From CALMFG01 sp963666035 (GTDB lineage Bacteria; Bacillota; Clostridia; Christensenellales; CALMFG01), in contig CAXXJI010000008.1 of NCBI GenBank assembly GCA_963666035.2, positions 1-64,000 of the forward strand: a DNA stretch of 64,000 nucleotides. Direction: 5' to 3'. A model generated the notes under the pieces. It saw only the letters and a program-made list of their open reading frames with translations. It did not search any database and was not told the origin of the DNA. Numbering within the stretch: the first letter of the stretch is position 1; every line of letters starts with the position of its first letter. A program made the translations under genes and the position numbers. Shown here piece by piece: positions 24,701 to 34,059 of the stretch.

Positions 24701-25918
24701 TTATTTTTTCGCCACGCCGCTTTTTCTTGCCGCCTCCGCCACAGCTTTGGCCACATTGCGGTTTATTATATTGGTAATTGGTTCATCCCCATAGGGCCGA
24801 CGCGTTCATCAAAGCTTTGGCAGGCAGGCGATGACATATTCGGGTGACAGATCATCATCGCTGACAAGATCGGCCAGTGCATAGGCGGCCGCGATTTTCA
24901 TATCGTCATTGATGTCGCTGGCGCGCACATCCAAAGCCCCGCGAAAGATACCCGGGAAGGCGAGCACATTGTTAATTTGGTTGGCAAAATCGCTTCTGCC
25001 CGTGCCCACCACTTTGGCGCCGGCTTCAATCGCTAAATCTGGCATAATTTCAGGGGTCGGGTTGCTCATCGCAAAGATAATGGGGTCAGGGTTCATTCTC
25101 TTTACCATTTCGGGCGTAACGATGCCCGGCGCCGAAACGCCGATAAACACATCCGCGCTTTTCAGCACATCGGCCAAACTCCCTTTCTTGAAACTGCGGT
25201 TGGAAACTTCGGCTAAATGCTTCTTGAATGGATTCATCCCTTCGGTGCGCCCCTCATAGATGGCACCCTTGCTGTCGCACAGCACCACATTTTTAAGGCC
25301 CATCTTCATCAGAAGATTGGTGCACGCGACGCCCGCGGCACCCGCACCCGAAACCACCACTTCCAGATCGGAAAGCTGCCGTCCGGTCAGGCGCATGGCA
25401 TTAATCATCGCGGCGGCGGTGACCACGGCGGTGCCGTGCTGATCGTCGTGAAAGATGGGGATATCACAGCGTTCTTTCAGTTTTTGTTCAATCTCGAAAC
25501 AACGGGGCGCGGCGATGTCCTCAAGGTTAACTCCGCCGAAACTGCCCGAGATTTGATAGACCGTTTCAACGATGGTATCGACGTCCTTGGATTGAACGCA
25601 GAGCGGAAACGCATCCACGTCGCCAAACGCCTTAAAAAGCACGCATTTGCCCTCCATCACCGGCATGCCTGCTTCGGGTCCGATGTCGCCAAGGCCCAAA
25701 ACTGCGGTGCCGTCTGTGATGACCAGAACCGTATTCCAGCGCCGGGTCAGCTCATAGGAAAGGTCAATATCTTTTTGAATTGCGAGGCAAGGCTCGGCCA
25801 CACCGGGGGTATAAGCCAAACTCAAAGCGTCTTTTGTATCCGCTTTGACGGTGGCAATCACTTCAATCTTGCCCTTCCATTCGTAGTGCTTTTTTAAACT
25901 CTCTTTTCGGTAATCCAT
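24701..25918 (-). pseudogene. NAD(P)-dependent malic enzyme, C-terminus interrupted
   Basis: This enzyme oxidatively decarboxylates malate to pyruvate. ATG 25918 follows AAGGAGCG. Visible features are the N-terminal YTPGVAEPCLAI, DGTAVLGLGDIGPEAGMPVMEGK, the catalytic/metal region FHDDQHGTA, the Rossmann VVSGAGAAGVA and SNPTPEIMPD. Translation meets TGA TGA at 24806-24811. Beyond, the same frame resumes with the canonical ending NVAKAVAEAARKSGVAKK and TAA at 24701-24703. The conserved FDERV lies in another frame across the TGA pair. So two compensating small indels, real or from sequencing, break an otherwise complete gene of about 405 aa. The truncated product would have 369 aa. Confidence 0.85.
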
Positions 25919-26081
25919 TAAACGCTCCTTATATATAAAATCATTGATTGTCAAAAAACTCACAACTATAGTTATATCGGGTTTTTGCGCTTTTTTCCAG
26001 CTTTTTTTGTCTTTATGCGTAAGATGAAGCAAAAGTTCGTAAACAATTATGGTGCAGCGTGTAAACGAAAGCTCAGGATGC

Positions 26082-26110
26082 TTGACGCGGGCGAAGGGGT
26101 CTAATATACT
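26082..26110 (+). promoter_or_regulatory. Sigma-A promoter of the YkuD lipoprotein gene
   Basis: TTGACG (26082-26087), 17-base spacer, TATACT (26105-26110), 31 bases ahead of the ATG at 26142. Confidence 0.75.
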
Positions 26111-26141
26111 GAAAAGAACGAGAAAAGAAACGGAGCAATGA

Positions 26142-27485
26142 ATGAAAAAAACGACACTCTTAATTATATTGATTGTTTTGCTGGGGCTGCTTTCAGCCTG
26201 CAGTTTGTTGCCTGATGCGTGGACTGCGACACCCACACCCACACCCGAGCCGACAGCCACGCCGACGCCGGCACCTACGCCTTCGCCGACGCCGGTACCC
26301 ACACCTTCGCCTACGCCCGATCCCGGACCATACGGTGACGGTGCTTATGTGACCGAGCGTTATGATATCGGGTTCCCAGACGAACTCACGACGAATTTTA
26401 TCTTTAACCATTCCAATCAGGAGCGGTTTTTGGATTATGTTGTGGTGATGGCGGATGGATTTATATACCCTGAAATGGACGCGAGCGCTGAGCCGATGGC
26501 TGAAGCCGATTATTCGGAGCGTTATTTGGCGTCGGCAAAGCTCGTGAAGGGAGAAGCCGAAACCGGAACATGGTACCGTATTCATTGGACGAAAACCGTG
26601 GATGATGAGGAAGTGATGTTTACCGGATACATCAACGACGAGATTGCGGATTATCGTGAGTTCCAGATTGAAGCGGCTTATGCGGATGTATTGTTTTTGG
26701 CGGGTAAGATCGATGAAGGCGAATACTCTTATGTGGTCAACCGCAGCAATGAGGTGAGCAAATCCAGCGATATTGATATACCGTATGATGGACAGGTGAA
26801 TGAATTTGGCAAGCCTGTGGATGATTACGGTACTTTGCAGGATCAGGCGGCACCTGTGTTCGAGAACGAAGATATGACGGGCGCGTATCGCTATGCACCG
26901 GATGGTTCTTTAGCGGATGTTTTGTCCGTGGGTGAAACCATGTGTAAGATATATCTCCCCGAGTTTGACGGAACCTATTACATCCCGCGCGAGTATTTGC
27001 GCCGGAGCTATGCCAAGGATAATATCGCCATCGAAAAGCTTTCGGAAGTGGCGGTGGTGGATCGCAAAAACCAGAACATCATGTATTTTGAGCTGAGCCG
27101 CGAGACGGACGAATGGGAGCTGCTTTCCATGAGTTATGTCTCCACAGGCACTTCCAGCGAGTATGCCGACCCGACACCGCTCGGGTATTTTGCCGTCCAA
27201 AAAACACGGAGCACACAGCCCTATCCTTCTGATACCACGGGTGTTGAAGCGGGCTATATGCCCTATGCGATTCGCTTTTCCGGCGGTGCTTATATGCATG
27301 GTGTGCCGGTGAATTACACTGTGGATGCGAACGGTAACCTCGTGAAACCCGGCCCGCGCGAAAGCCATATCAGTTTGGGCGTTCAACCCGAGAGCCATAT
27401 GTGCGTCAGAAACTATACGACACATGGAAAATTCCTTTTCGGCCGCATCTCGGTTGGTAAAGCGGCTGTAATTGTGATAGAATAA
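26142..27485 (+). CDS. Lipoprotein L,D-transpeptidase (YkuD domain) with Pro/Thr linker
   Basis: A lipoprotein signal (LLGLLSAC, lipidated Cys20) is followed by a TPTP/PSPT low-complexity wall-spanning linker (about 30-62), an SH3-like beta-rich middle, and a YkuD catalytic domain in the last 130 residues: LGYFAVQKTRS, SGGAYMHG and the active-site region SHMCVRNY with Cys421. Such enzymes form 3-3 peptidoglycan cross-links or attach proteins to the wall, outside the membrane. It has its own promoter and stands alone. The Pro/Thr repeat DNA makes a long antisense frame that I do not regard as a gene. Confidence 0.85.
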   Translation: MKKTTLLIILIVLLGLLSACSLLPDAWTATPTPTPEPTATPTPAPTPSPTPVPTPSPTPDPGPYGDGAYVTERYDIGFPDELTTNFIFNHSNQERFLDYVVVMADGFIYPEMDASAEPMAEADYSERYLASAKLVKGEAETGTWYRIHWTKTVDDEEVMFTGYINDEIADYREFQIEAAYADVLFLAGKIDEGEYSYVVNRSNEVSKSSDIDIPYDGQVNEFGKPVDDYGTLQDQAAPVFENEDMTGAYRYAPDGSLADVLSVGETMCKIYLPEFDGTYYIPREYLRRSYAKDNIAIEKLSEVAVVDRKNQNIMYFELSRETDEWELLSMSYVSTGTSSEYADPTPLGYFAVQKTRSTQPYPSDTTGVEAGYMPYAIRFSGGAYMHGVPVNYTVDANGNLVKPGPRESHISLGVQPESHMCVRNYTTHGKFLFGRISVGKAAVIVIE

Positions 27486-27521
27486 TATGGATGATATGAC
27501 TTAATTTTTAAGGAGAACATA

Positions 27522-28538
27522 ATGAAACAATCACATCCGACAAGAAAAACATTTGGTGAAATCTTTACGCTGACGTTTAGGATATACTTTAAAAACTTTT
27601 GGAAAAATTTAGGTACGGGTACACTGATCGCCGCGGTCTGTCTGCTTTTCTTCGTACCATATTATGTGAGTTATCTTTCTTCGATTAATTTCTCGGGATA
27701 CCCCTTTATGAATAGTTCCATGCCGCTGAGTGCAGGCACATGGATTTCTTACTTTTTGGCATTGGCGCTGATGACGGTGTTTGGGCACAGCTTGATAACG
27801 GGATATTTTGCGCCTAAAACGATTGATTTTTTAGAACAAAAGATGCGGGAAAAAGGCGAACGTTTAAATCTGGCGTTCCAAGTATTCGGCCGAATCAGCA
27901 GTGCCCAGACGGTATTTTTTTTGATATATATGCTGCTGCTTGCGCCGTTGGGTTACCTGATAGTCTTGCAGGCGGGGAAACTGGATACCTTGAACGTGCT
28001 TTACGGTGGTTTTAAGGCATTTATTAGCTACTTTCTTCTTGTAGCGGGGGTTGGTGTTCTCGCAGCACTCATTAATATGCTTTGTGTATTTACCGCGCAA
28101 ACTGCTTTATTTGAACAAAAGCGATGGTTTGGCGCATTCGGAAAAGCGGTTAAGACCATGGTTTCGGGTAACTTTTGGATAACGGTGGGTTATTTTATCG
28201 TATTTGGTTTGGTTATTTCGATCGGTTCGTACTTCATTAGTATATTTATTGGGTTAATTATGTTCTTGTTTGGAATGACCATTTTTGGGTTTGGTATGGG
28301 TCTTGAAAGCTTTATGACGGCGCCCAGCGGTCCGATGATTGCCGTCGCGATTATATTGGGCCTGATTGTGTTTGCTTTGATTGCTGCGCTTGCCGGGGCA
28401 GCCATGGGTTTAAAATCGGTTTTCACAACGCTGGTGTACTTCAATGCCAGAACCAGGAGTGAGAACATCCCTTATCCCGGGCAAACCGATGAAAAAACAG
28501 CAGCTTTAGCTGCGGCAGATGAAAACGAAAAGAAATAG
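27522..28538 (+). CDS. Multi-pass membrane protein, 338 aa, unknown
   Basis: Six to seven transmembrane helices (about 28-50, 75-97, 125-147, 165-195, 225-265, 280-315), an amphipathic N-terminus (TFGEIFTLTFRIYFKNFWKN) and an acidic Lys-rich tail. The first block resembles the start of 'glycerophosphoryl diester phosphodiesterase membrane domain' and YciC-like proteins of Firmicutes. AAGGAG precedes ATG 27522. Cotranscription with the lipoprotein upstream (36-base gap, no terminator seen) is likely. Function unknown. Confidence 0.65.
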   Translation: MKQSHPTRKTFGEIFTLTFRIYFKNFWKNLGTGTLIAAVCLLFFVPYYVSYLSSINFSGYPFMNSSMPLSAGTWISYFLALALMTVFGHSLITGYFAPKTIDFLEQKMREKGERLNLAFQVFGRISSAQTVFFLIYMLLLAPLGYLIVLQAGKLDTLNVLYGGFKAFISYFLLVAGVGVLAALINMLCVFTAQTALFEQKRWFGAFGKAVKTMVSGNFWITVGYFIVFGLVISIGSYFISIFIGLIMFLFGMTIFGFGMGLESFMTAPSGPMIAVAIILGLIVFALIAALAGAAMGLKSVFTTLVYFNARTRSENIPYPGQTDEKTAALAAADENEKK

Positions 28539-28554
28539 TCTTGAGTGAAGATTA

Positions 28555-28584
28555 AAACAGCCGCTTTTAGCGGCTGTTTTTGTA
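28555..28584. terminator. Bidirectional terminator between convergent genes
   Basis: AAAACAGCCGCT / AGCGGCTGTTTTT with loop TTT, serving both the membrane protein (+) and DegV (-). Confidence 0.85.
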
Positions 28585-28590
28585 TATTCA

Positions 28591-29433
28591 TTATTCTTCA
28601 ATAAAAGCAACAGCCACAGCACCTGGTCCGGCATGTGTGCCCACCACCGGACCGATGTCTGTCTCGATGATTTCGGTCGGTGCGTAATGCTTTTCAATCC
28701 ATTCACGGAAGATAGCCAGATTCTCTCGGGCGTTGGTATGGCCAAGCACAAGGCGCTTGCCATCCAGCGTTTGATCGGAATGGCTGATGAGGTGAGCCAC
28801 CTCGGCAAACGCTTTTTTCAAGCCCCTTGCCTTGGAGGCCGAATCGACCAATCCGTCAGAAATGGTCAAAATCGGTTTGACGTTTAAAACTTCGCCTACA
28901 GCCGCTGCCGATGCTTTAATACGGCCGCCTTTTTTGAGGTACTTTAGGGTATCAATGATAAAGTAAAGCCTCGCGTGACGCTTCATGGATTCCAAAATGG
29001 ATACGATTTTGGTACGGGTCTTGCCCTGATTGACAAGATCGATGGCTGTCAGCACCACGTGCATGGCGGCGATTGCGACTGTTTCGGTGTCGATCAGCGA
29101 GATTTTGTCGCTCTCCAAATTATTTTGGGCGATAAAGGCCGATTGGTATGTACCGGAAAGCTTTGATCCGATAAAGATACCGATAATCTCATCGCCTTCA
29201 TCCAAAATCTTTTTAAAGATCGCCGTGAATTCTTCCGGGTTCACCTGCGCTGTCGAAGGCAGTTCTTCCACTGTCGCCAGCTTTTCATAGAACTCTTCTT
29301 TTGTAATATCCACACCTTCCACGTATTCTTTTTCGCCGAAGATGACCTTAAGCGGGACGACTGTGATGTTATTCTTTTTTGCGATTGACTCGGGCAGGTC
29401 ACACGTGGTATCCGTAACAATCCGTATAGCCAT
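28591..29433 (-). CDS. DegV family fatty-acid-binding protein
   Basis: 280 aa, the normal length. The N-terminal IVTDTTCDLPESIAKK, GVDITKEEFYEKL, STAQVNPEEF, FIGSKLSGTYQSA, LKYLKKGGRI and C-terminal GPVVGTHAGPGAVAVAF are the DegV/FakB signatures. FakB proteins present fatty acids to the kinase FakA for phosphorylation; no fakA is in the window. Single gene with terminator at 28555. Confidence 0.92.
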   Translation of the reverse strand: MAIRIVTDTTCDLPESIAKKNNITVVPLKVIFGEKEYVEGVDITKEEFYEKLATVEELPSTAQVNPEEFTAIFKKILDEGDEIIGIFIGSKLSGTYQSAFIAQNNLESDKISLIDTETVAIAAMHVVLTAIDLVNQGKTRTKIVSILESMKRHARLYFIIDTLKYLKKGGRIKASAAAVGEVLNVKPILTISDGLVDSASKARGLKKAFAEVAHLISHSDQTLDGKRLVLGHTNARENLAIFREWIEKHYAPTEIIETDIGPVVGTHAGPGAVAVAFIEE

Positions 29434-29550
29434 GCGTTATTTCCTTTCTGCCGTTTAGGCAAGGCGGCTTAGGCCTTTCATATAAAATATTAATTATTTC
29501 AATCAGTGAAAAAATCCACTATATTGTTAGCTATTCTAACAAGTTTCTAA

Positions 29551-29580
29551 AAAAAAAGCAAGCCTCCTAGGCCTGCTTGT
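29551..29580 (-). terminator. Terminator of the motor-like operon
   Basis: On the - strand ACAAGCAGGCC pairs with GGCTTGCTT (small mismatch), then nine T. It lies just after the stop of the 141-aa gene at 29593. Confidence 0.7.
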
Positions 29581-29592
29581 TGTACCGCCTGT

Positions 29593-30018
29593 TTAGTCGA
29601 TGACATTTTCGGTGAAGGCCAGCCCTTTTTCGGACAAAAGCAGAGAGACTTCCAGCCATGTTTTCTGCTTGGCGGTGCCTTGATAGTCGGAAAGCGTCAC
29701 GTCCATCAAATCGGCGTCATCCAGCTTGGCGCTGAGATCATTTAAGGTGATGCTTTCACCCATATAGTAGATATCGTATTCGGAAATGATAATTTCATCG
29801 CTGCTTTTTGCTGCAGATTTTAGGTTGTCTTCCGTATGGTTTGAAATGCTGTAGGTTTGCTGTTCCAAAAGGCTGTCGCGAAAATCATTCAGTCCTGGGA
29901 AGATATCTCCAAACAGGGCGGCCAAAAACAGAACAACCGCCAAAAGAACGGTCACAAAAAAGTTTCTGATCGGATGCCGTTTTTTTCTGCTCTTCTTGGA
30001 TTCAAATTCATTCATCAT
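29593..30018 (-). CDS. Third membrane protein of the ExbB/ExbD-like operon, 141 aa
   Basis: A basic N-terminus (SKKSRKKRH) and one TM (about residues 18-40, NFFVTVLLAVVLFLAALFG) are followed by an extracytoplasmic region. Residues 85-140 (GESITLNDLSAKLDDAD..., WLEVSLLLSEKGLAF) resemble the ExbD/TolR periplasmic fold. It overlaps the ExbD-like gene by 11 bases, so it is translationally coupled. Possibly a second ExbD-like subunit. Not recognised as a named family. Confidence 0.6.
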   Translation of the reverse strand: MMNEFESKKSRKKRHPIRNFFVTVLLAVVLFLAALFGDIFPGLNDFRDSLLEQQTYSISNHTEDNLKSAAKSSDEIIISEYDIYYMGESITLNDLSAKLDDADLMDVTLSDYQGTAKQKTWLEVSLLLSEKGLAFTENVID

Positions 30019-30751
30019 CAGTACGCTCCTTTATAAAAAGTTCGGCGCTGTAGTAATTTTTTGCACCGTATTTTTCAGTCAGCTCATTGATCGCCTGCCA
30101 GGTCAACGACCAGGCATAGTGGTAGACTTCGGGGTTATCGGTGGAGAGGGTGACAAAGACCATCGAAGATCCACCCGGCCGCGCGTCGATGACGCCCGAA
30201 ATCGCATCCTTCACCGACTGTTTTTTTTCGGCTTTGCTGTCCGCGGTGGTGATATCTGAGATGCGGATATTTACGGGTGTTTTTTCACCATTGATGACGA
30301 TACGGTTGTCTTCGCCGCTTAAAACCACTTCGATGAAGTAGAATTCACGGGATAACAATTCATACATCACCATGCTTTTGGCCGTGACATCGGCATCGGT
30401 ATATGACGAAAGATAGGTGCTGACGCTCTGCGTTGTCTGTTGGGACAAAAGGGTTTCAAGTTCGTCATTATTCAGCGAGAAATAGCGGGCAATGCCTTCC
30501 GCAGTGATATCCAGTGTAGCGGCCTGCGCATCCAGCGCCGCCTCGAGATGTGAAACTTTCAACGATAGTGCTTCGTTTTCAGCTTCCAATACATCGATGG
30601 CCGCGGCGTTATCCGCTTCGCTTGAAGCCAGCCGGTTTTCGGTGTCGGCCAGTTTAGTATGGGTGGAAGCCAGAATAAACATAAACCCGAACACCAGAAG
30701 TAAAATGACATCAAGAAGGGGCGTTAAGTCGATATGCGCGCGTTTTCTCAT
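30008..30751 (-). CDS. ExbD/TolR/MotB-like proton-channel subunit, 247 aa
   Basis: The N-terminal HIDLTPLLDVILLLVFGFMF is the ExbD/TolR transmembrane helix with the proton-carrying Asp14. A coiled coil follows (about 35-80, LASSEADNAAAIDVLEAENEALSLKVSHLEAAL), then an alpha/beta extracytoplasmic domain (VFVTLSTDNPEVYHYAWSLTWQAINEL). Longer than usual ExbD (about 140 aa) because of the coiled coil. ATGA overlap with the ExbB-like gene. Together they should form a proton-driven stator complex, target unknown. Confidence 0.75.
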   Translation of the reverse strand: MRKRAHIDLTPLLDVILLLVFGFMFILASTHTKLADTENRLASSEADNAAAIDVLEAENEALSLKVSHLEAALDAQAATLDITAEGIARYFSLNNDELETLLSQQTTQSVSTYLSSYTDADVTAKSMVMYELLSREFYFIEVVLSGEDNRIVINGEKTPVNIRISDITTADSKAEKKQSVKDAISGVIDARPGGSSMVFVTLSTDNPEVYHYAWSLTWQAINELTEKYGAKNYYSAELFIKERTDDE

Positions 30752-31254
30752 TTGCTTTCGCCTTTAATCGCGGTTTTGACCAGCATGGAAAAGTTCTCCC
30801 GGTTGGCATCGGTACGCGCCGCAATGGGCGCTTCCAGTGCTTTGCATAGGGTGGCACCCACCAACCCCCAGAAGGTGGAAGTTAAGGCGGCCATAAAGTT
30901 TAAGCCGACAGTCTCGGTAGTGAAACTGTCAATCCGCATCAGCGCAATCACCGTGCCGAGGATGCCGAGCAGCGGCAGAATGCTCGTGATGGAAATAAAA
31001 GAATAATAGAGGCGATCTTCTTTTTCACGCATATGACGCAGTTTGTGCAGGTTAAACGCTTCGGGTTTGTCAGAAGCTACGGTTTTCAGTGCCTCGGCTA
31101 CCGGCAGATACACCACTTTTTTAAGGTGACTATCCAGCTGACTTGAGACCATCCGAAGCCGTACTGCAACGAAACCGATATTGATGGCAATCAGCGCCAC
31201 CACCAGAATATCATACCCCTTTAAACCTTGTGCTATCGCCGAAAAGAAATTCAT
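30748..31254 (-). CDS. MotA/TolQ/ExbB proton-channel family protein, 168 aa
   Basis: Three TMs: residues 12-32 (YDILVVALIAINIGFVAV), 85-110 (YSFISITSILPLLGILGTVIALM) and 115-140 (NFMAALTSTFWGLVGATLCK). PLLGILGTV followed by ALTSTFWGL is the family signature. It is the first gene of a three-gene operon; an extended -10 (TGCTATAAT, - strand, about 31285-31293) lies upstream. ExbBD-type motors are unusual in monoderm Firmicutes. No TonB, TolA or Zorya partner genes are beside it. Confidence 0.8.
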   Translation of the reverse strand: MNFFSAIAQGLKGYDILVVALIAINIGFVAVRLRMVSSQLDSHLKKVVYLPVAEALKTVASDKPEAFNLHKLRHMREKEDRLYYSFISITSILPLLGILGTVIALMRIDSFTTETVGLNFMAALTSTFWGLVGATLCKALEAPIAARTDANRENFSMLVKTAIKGESK

Positions 31255-31456
31255 GCTTGCAGTCCCTTTCTGGTTCTTTTATCTATTATAGCATCCGATG
31301 CGCGAAATATAAATGAAAACACGTTTTGCTTTGTTTTAGCGCAGAGAATCGAAAAAAGTGACCAAAATGTTAAGCTTGGCGAGTCTGCGCTTGTCAAGGA
31401 TAAAGATTAAATATATAATCAATCACGAGCAAAAAGGTGTTTAAAAAAGAAGAGTT

Positions 31457-33271
31457 ATGGCAAATAAGAATAAAAAACCAATATATTATAAACCGAGTAA
31501 AAAGCCGGTTAAAAAGCGGTATTTCCTTTTGCTGCTGGTCATCCCCGTGGTCCTCGCAGGGTTTTGGCTGATCGTGCACGCCCGGGCGCGCTTGGAGGTG
31601 ATTACCGAATCACCGACAGCGGATGCCGAGATGGCAGTACCGCCGACGCCGCAGGTATTGTCCGACAACGAAGGATATGCTGAGGAGGCGTTTGTTACCA
31701 AACCGACCGCATTTTCCTATTCTGATCCCAAAAATTTTGGGTTCAAGTCTTTTCTGATGTTTGCGGGAGAGGACGTGGAAGCATTTGATCGGGATACGGT
31801 TTTGCGCTACCCGAGATCGGAGGAGTATACCAGCCTCGCCGGCATCACCACCTATCGGGGAACCAATTATCGCGATTCCGCGACATTTGGCAGTGCGAGA
31901 ATCAACGAGAAAATCATGAGTATTCTGTGGACGCACGACCTGCCCGATTTTCCACTGACCGGCCAGCAGGACGGGACAGCCCAGCCGCTGATTGTTCAAT
32001 GGCCGGCGGATGTGATGGAGACCATGACATTTAAAACGGCCAAAAAGAACAAGATTCAACTGACCGAAGTGATTTTTGCCGATAAGTCCGGCGATATATA
32101 TTTTGTCGATTTGGACGATGGAGAATACACTCGCACACCCATGCCGACCATCGCCTATACCGAAGGTACGCCCACGCTGGATCCGCGCGGAATTCCGCTG
32201 TTGTTCGTGGGCCAGTCGATTCAGGAGGACGGGGATACCGAAAAGTCACATTACCAGTACCTGTATGTCTATGATCTGATCCAAAACAAGCGTGTTTATC
32301 GATTTGGCTCGTCTTCGATTGAGCCTTTTTCCAACAACACATGGCAGGGGTTCACCGGCTCTCCTTTGGTCTATGACGATCGTGTGGCGATACTGGGTGA
32401 GTCCGGTATCCTATACACCTACCGTATCGGGGCGGATTTTGATATGGCGGCGGGTGAGGTTTATATTGATGAAGAACCTGAATTAGGGAAATATAAATAC
32501 GAGAACGAATCGACGGGCTATTATGTGACCGATGATGAAACGACCGAAACGGAAGCCGACAGAATCAAAAGCGGTTCAATCGGTTCTCTGACCGGATATA
32601 AGGACTATGTGTTTTTTACAGACCGCTCGGGTTTTCTGCAGTGCGTTGATATCAATCATCTTTCTTTGGTTTATGCGGTCAATTTGGCGGGCGACGGAGA
32701 CGCCACTTTGAACATTGAGGACGATGGCGAAGACAGCGACGATTTTTATCTTTACTCGGGAACACGGCTGAGTTTTGAAACTGATGCGGATACGATTGCG
32801 GAAGCACAAACCGTGTATTTTAGGAAAATTGAGGGACTAACCGGGAAAGTGCTCTGGGAAAAGCCTTATGACGTGTATGCCAATGAGGACTACCGTGCCG
32901 GCATGGCGGAGACTGCGCTGATCGGTAAAAACAGCCTTTCTAAGTATATCTATTATGCGGTGATGGGGCAGCAGAGCACCGGATATACGACGGTGGTTTG
33001 CGCTAACAAGCGCAACGGGGAAACGGTTTGGGAATATCCGATTTATGCGGGGGCGAAATCGGTTCCGGTTGCCATGTATGATAAAACGGGCAAAGGCTAT
33101 GTCATCATGTGTGATCTTGCCGGTCATGTGCATTTTCTGGACGGAGAAACAGGCGAAATCATCAACCGCTTGATATTGGAATCGGGCATTGACGGTTGCC
33201 CTGCGGTATTTAACAATAAAATTGTGGTACATTTGAATAATGATACGCTGGTATGCGTAAAAGTAGAATAG
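31457..33271 (+). CDS. Membrane-anchored PQQ-like beta-propeller protein, 604 aa
   Basis: A basic N-terminus and one TM (about 22-42, YFLLLLVIPVVLAGFWLIV) are followed by a short Pro-rich stalk. The long extracellular part has repeated blades of the PQQ/WD type (TRTPMPTIAYTEGTPTLDP, FTGSPLVYDDRVAILGESG, GLTGKVLWEKPYDVY, RNGETVWEYPIYAG, HFLDGETGEIINRLIL). Such proteins are surface scaffolds, sometimes wall-polymer or BamB-like assembly factors. It is divergent from the motor operon; common regulation is possible but unproven. Confidence 0.7.
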   Translation: MANKNKKPIYYKPSKKPVKKRYFLLLLVIPVVLAGFWLIVHARARLEVITESPTADAEMAVPPTPQVLSDNEGYAEEAFVTKPTAFSYSDPKNFGFKSFLMFAGEDVEAFDRDTVLRYPRSEEYTSLAGITTYRGTNYRDSATFGSARINEKIMSILWTHDLPDFPLTGQQDGTAQPLIVQWPADVMETMTFKTAKKNKIQLTEVIFADKSGDIYFVDLDDGEYTRTPMPTIAYTEGTPTLDPRGIPLLFVGQSIQEDGDTEKSHYQYLYVYDLIQNKRVYRFGSSSIEPFSNNTWQGFTGSPLVYDDRVAILGESGILYTYRIGADFDMAAGEVYIDEEPELGKYKYENESTGYYVTDDETTETEADRIKSGSIGSLTGYKDYVFFTDRSGFLQCVDINHLSLVYAVNLAGDGDATLNIEDDGEDSDDFYLYSGTRLSFETDADTIAEAQTVYFRKIEGLTGKVLWEKPYDVYANEDYRAGMAETALIGKNSLSKYIYYAVMGQQSTGYTTVVCANKRNGETVWEYPIYAGAKSVPVAMYDKTGKGYVIMCDLAGHVHFLDGETGEIINRLILESGIDGCPAVFNNKIVVHLNNDTLVCVKVE

Positions 33272-33279
33272 AGGGAAAA

Positions 33280-34059
33280 ATGGAAAAAGAAAAATACAGC
33301 AATGAAACACAGGACATCATTTTTGGGCGAAACAGTGTAAAAGAAGCGATTAAGTCGAGACGTCCGATCAATAAGGTTTTTGTCGCCAAAGGCAGTCATG
33401 ACGGCAGTTTAGCCGAAATTGTGCGGCTGGCGAAGGACAATCGATTGGTGATCATTGAAGTTGCCAAGAGTAAATTGGACGAGATGTGCCTGCCTTTTGG
33501 TCACAGCGGACAGACCGGGAACCATCAGGGCATCGCTGCCGCATTGTCGCCGCATGAGTATGTTGAGGTATCGGATATTTTGGATGCGGCCAAAGCCAAA
33601 AGTGAGTCTCCGTTTGTGATTGTACTGGATGGGGTGACAGATACTAATAATTTTGGGTCTATCATCCGCTCTGCCGAAGCGATGGGGGTACACGGCATTG
33701 TCATCGGCAAGCGGCGTTCAGCGCCGGTGAATGCGGCGGTGGATAAGGCTTCCTCGGGAGCGCTGAGCCACATGAAGATTGCCAGAGTGCCCAATATCAC
33801 AGCGGCGATTAAAGAGCTGAAAGATGCGGGTGTTTGGGTGCTGGGCGCGGTACAGGGCGAAACTACATTGCGCCAAACCAATATGAAAGGTCCGCTGGCC
33901 ATCGTTATCGGATCGGAAGAAGACGGCATCTCACGGCTGGTACGCGAGACATGCGACTATTTGGCTGCGATCCCGATGAAAGGTAAAACCGAATCGCTGA
34001 ACGCGGCCGTGGCCGCGGCGATTGCCATCTATGAAAAATGTGAGCAGGATCGCGCATGA
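33280..34059 (+). CDS. rlmB: 23S rRNA 2'-O-ribose methyltransferase RlmB/TrmH family
   Basis: The N-terminal substrate-binding domain is IIFGRNSVKEAI. The SPOUT domain carries its three motifs: VLDGVTDTNNFGSIIRSAEAMG split over residues 105-127 (Asn and Arg of motif 1), VIGSEEDGISRLV (motif 2) and IPMKGKTESLNAAVAAAIAIYE (motif 3, knot). ATG 33280 behind GAGGG is chosen; an in-frame ATG at 33253 lies inside the preceding gene. It methylates a ribose in 23S rRNA. Followed by ATGA overlap to the NYN gene, a common Firmicutes order. Confidence 0.9.
   Translation: MEKEKYSNETQDIIFGRNSVKEAIKSRRPINKVFVAKGSHDGSLAEIVRLAKDNRLVIIEVAKSKLDEMCLPFGHSGQTGNHQGIAAALSPHEYVEVSDILDAAKAKSESPFVIVLDGVTDTNNFGSIIRSAEAMGVHGIVIGKRRSAPVNAAVDKASSGALSHMKIARVPNITAAIKELKDAGVWVLGAVQGETTLRQTNMKGPLAIVIGSEEDGISRLVRETCDYLAAIPMKGKTESLNAAVAAAIAIYEKCEQDRA

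Noticed and set aside
24806..24811. Selenocysteine or stop-codon read-through in malic enzyme
   Set aside because: Two TGA in a row, no conserved Sec position in this family, no SECIS-like hairpin seen, and the conserved FDERV motif lies in another frame, so indels explain it better.
25217..25897. Open + strand frame of 226 codons
   Set aside because: It is antisense to the conserved malic enzyme coding region, has no ribosome binding site and no recognisable domain.
25919..26302. N-terminal extension of malic enzyme rich in Gly-Val repeats
   Set aside because: It is the antisense of the Pro/Thr linker DNA of the lipoprotein gene; the natural start with ribosome binding site is ATG 25918.
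29593..31254. Zorya anti-phage system (ZorA/ZorB are MotA/MotB-like)
   Set aside because: The MotA-like protein has only 168 aa without the long cytoplasmic tail of ZorA, and no helicase or nuclease partner (ZorC, D or E) is nearby.
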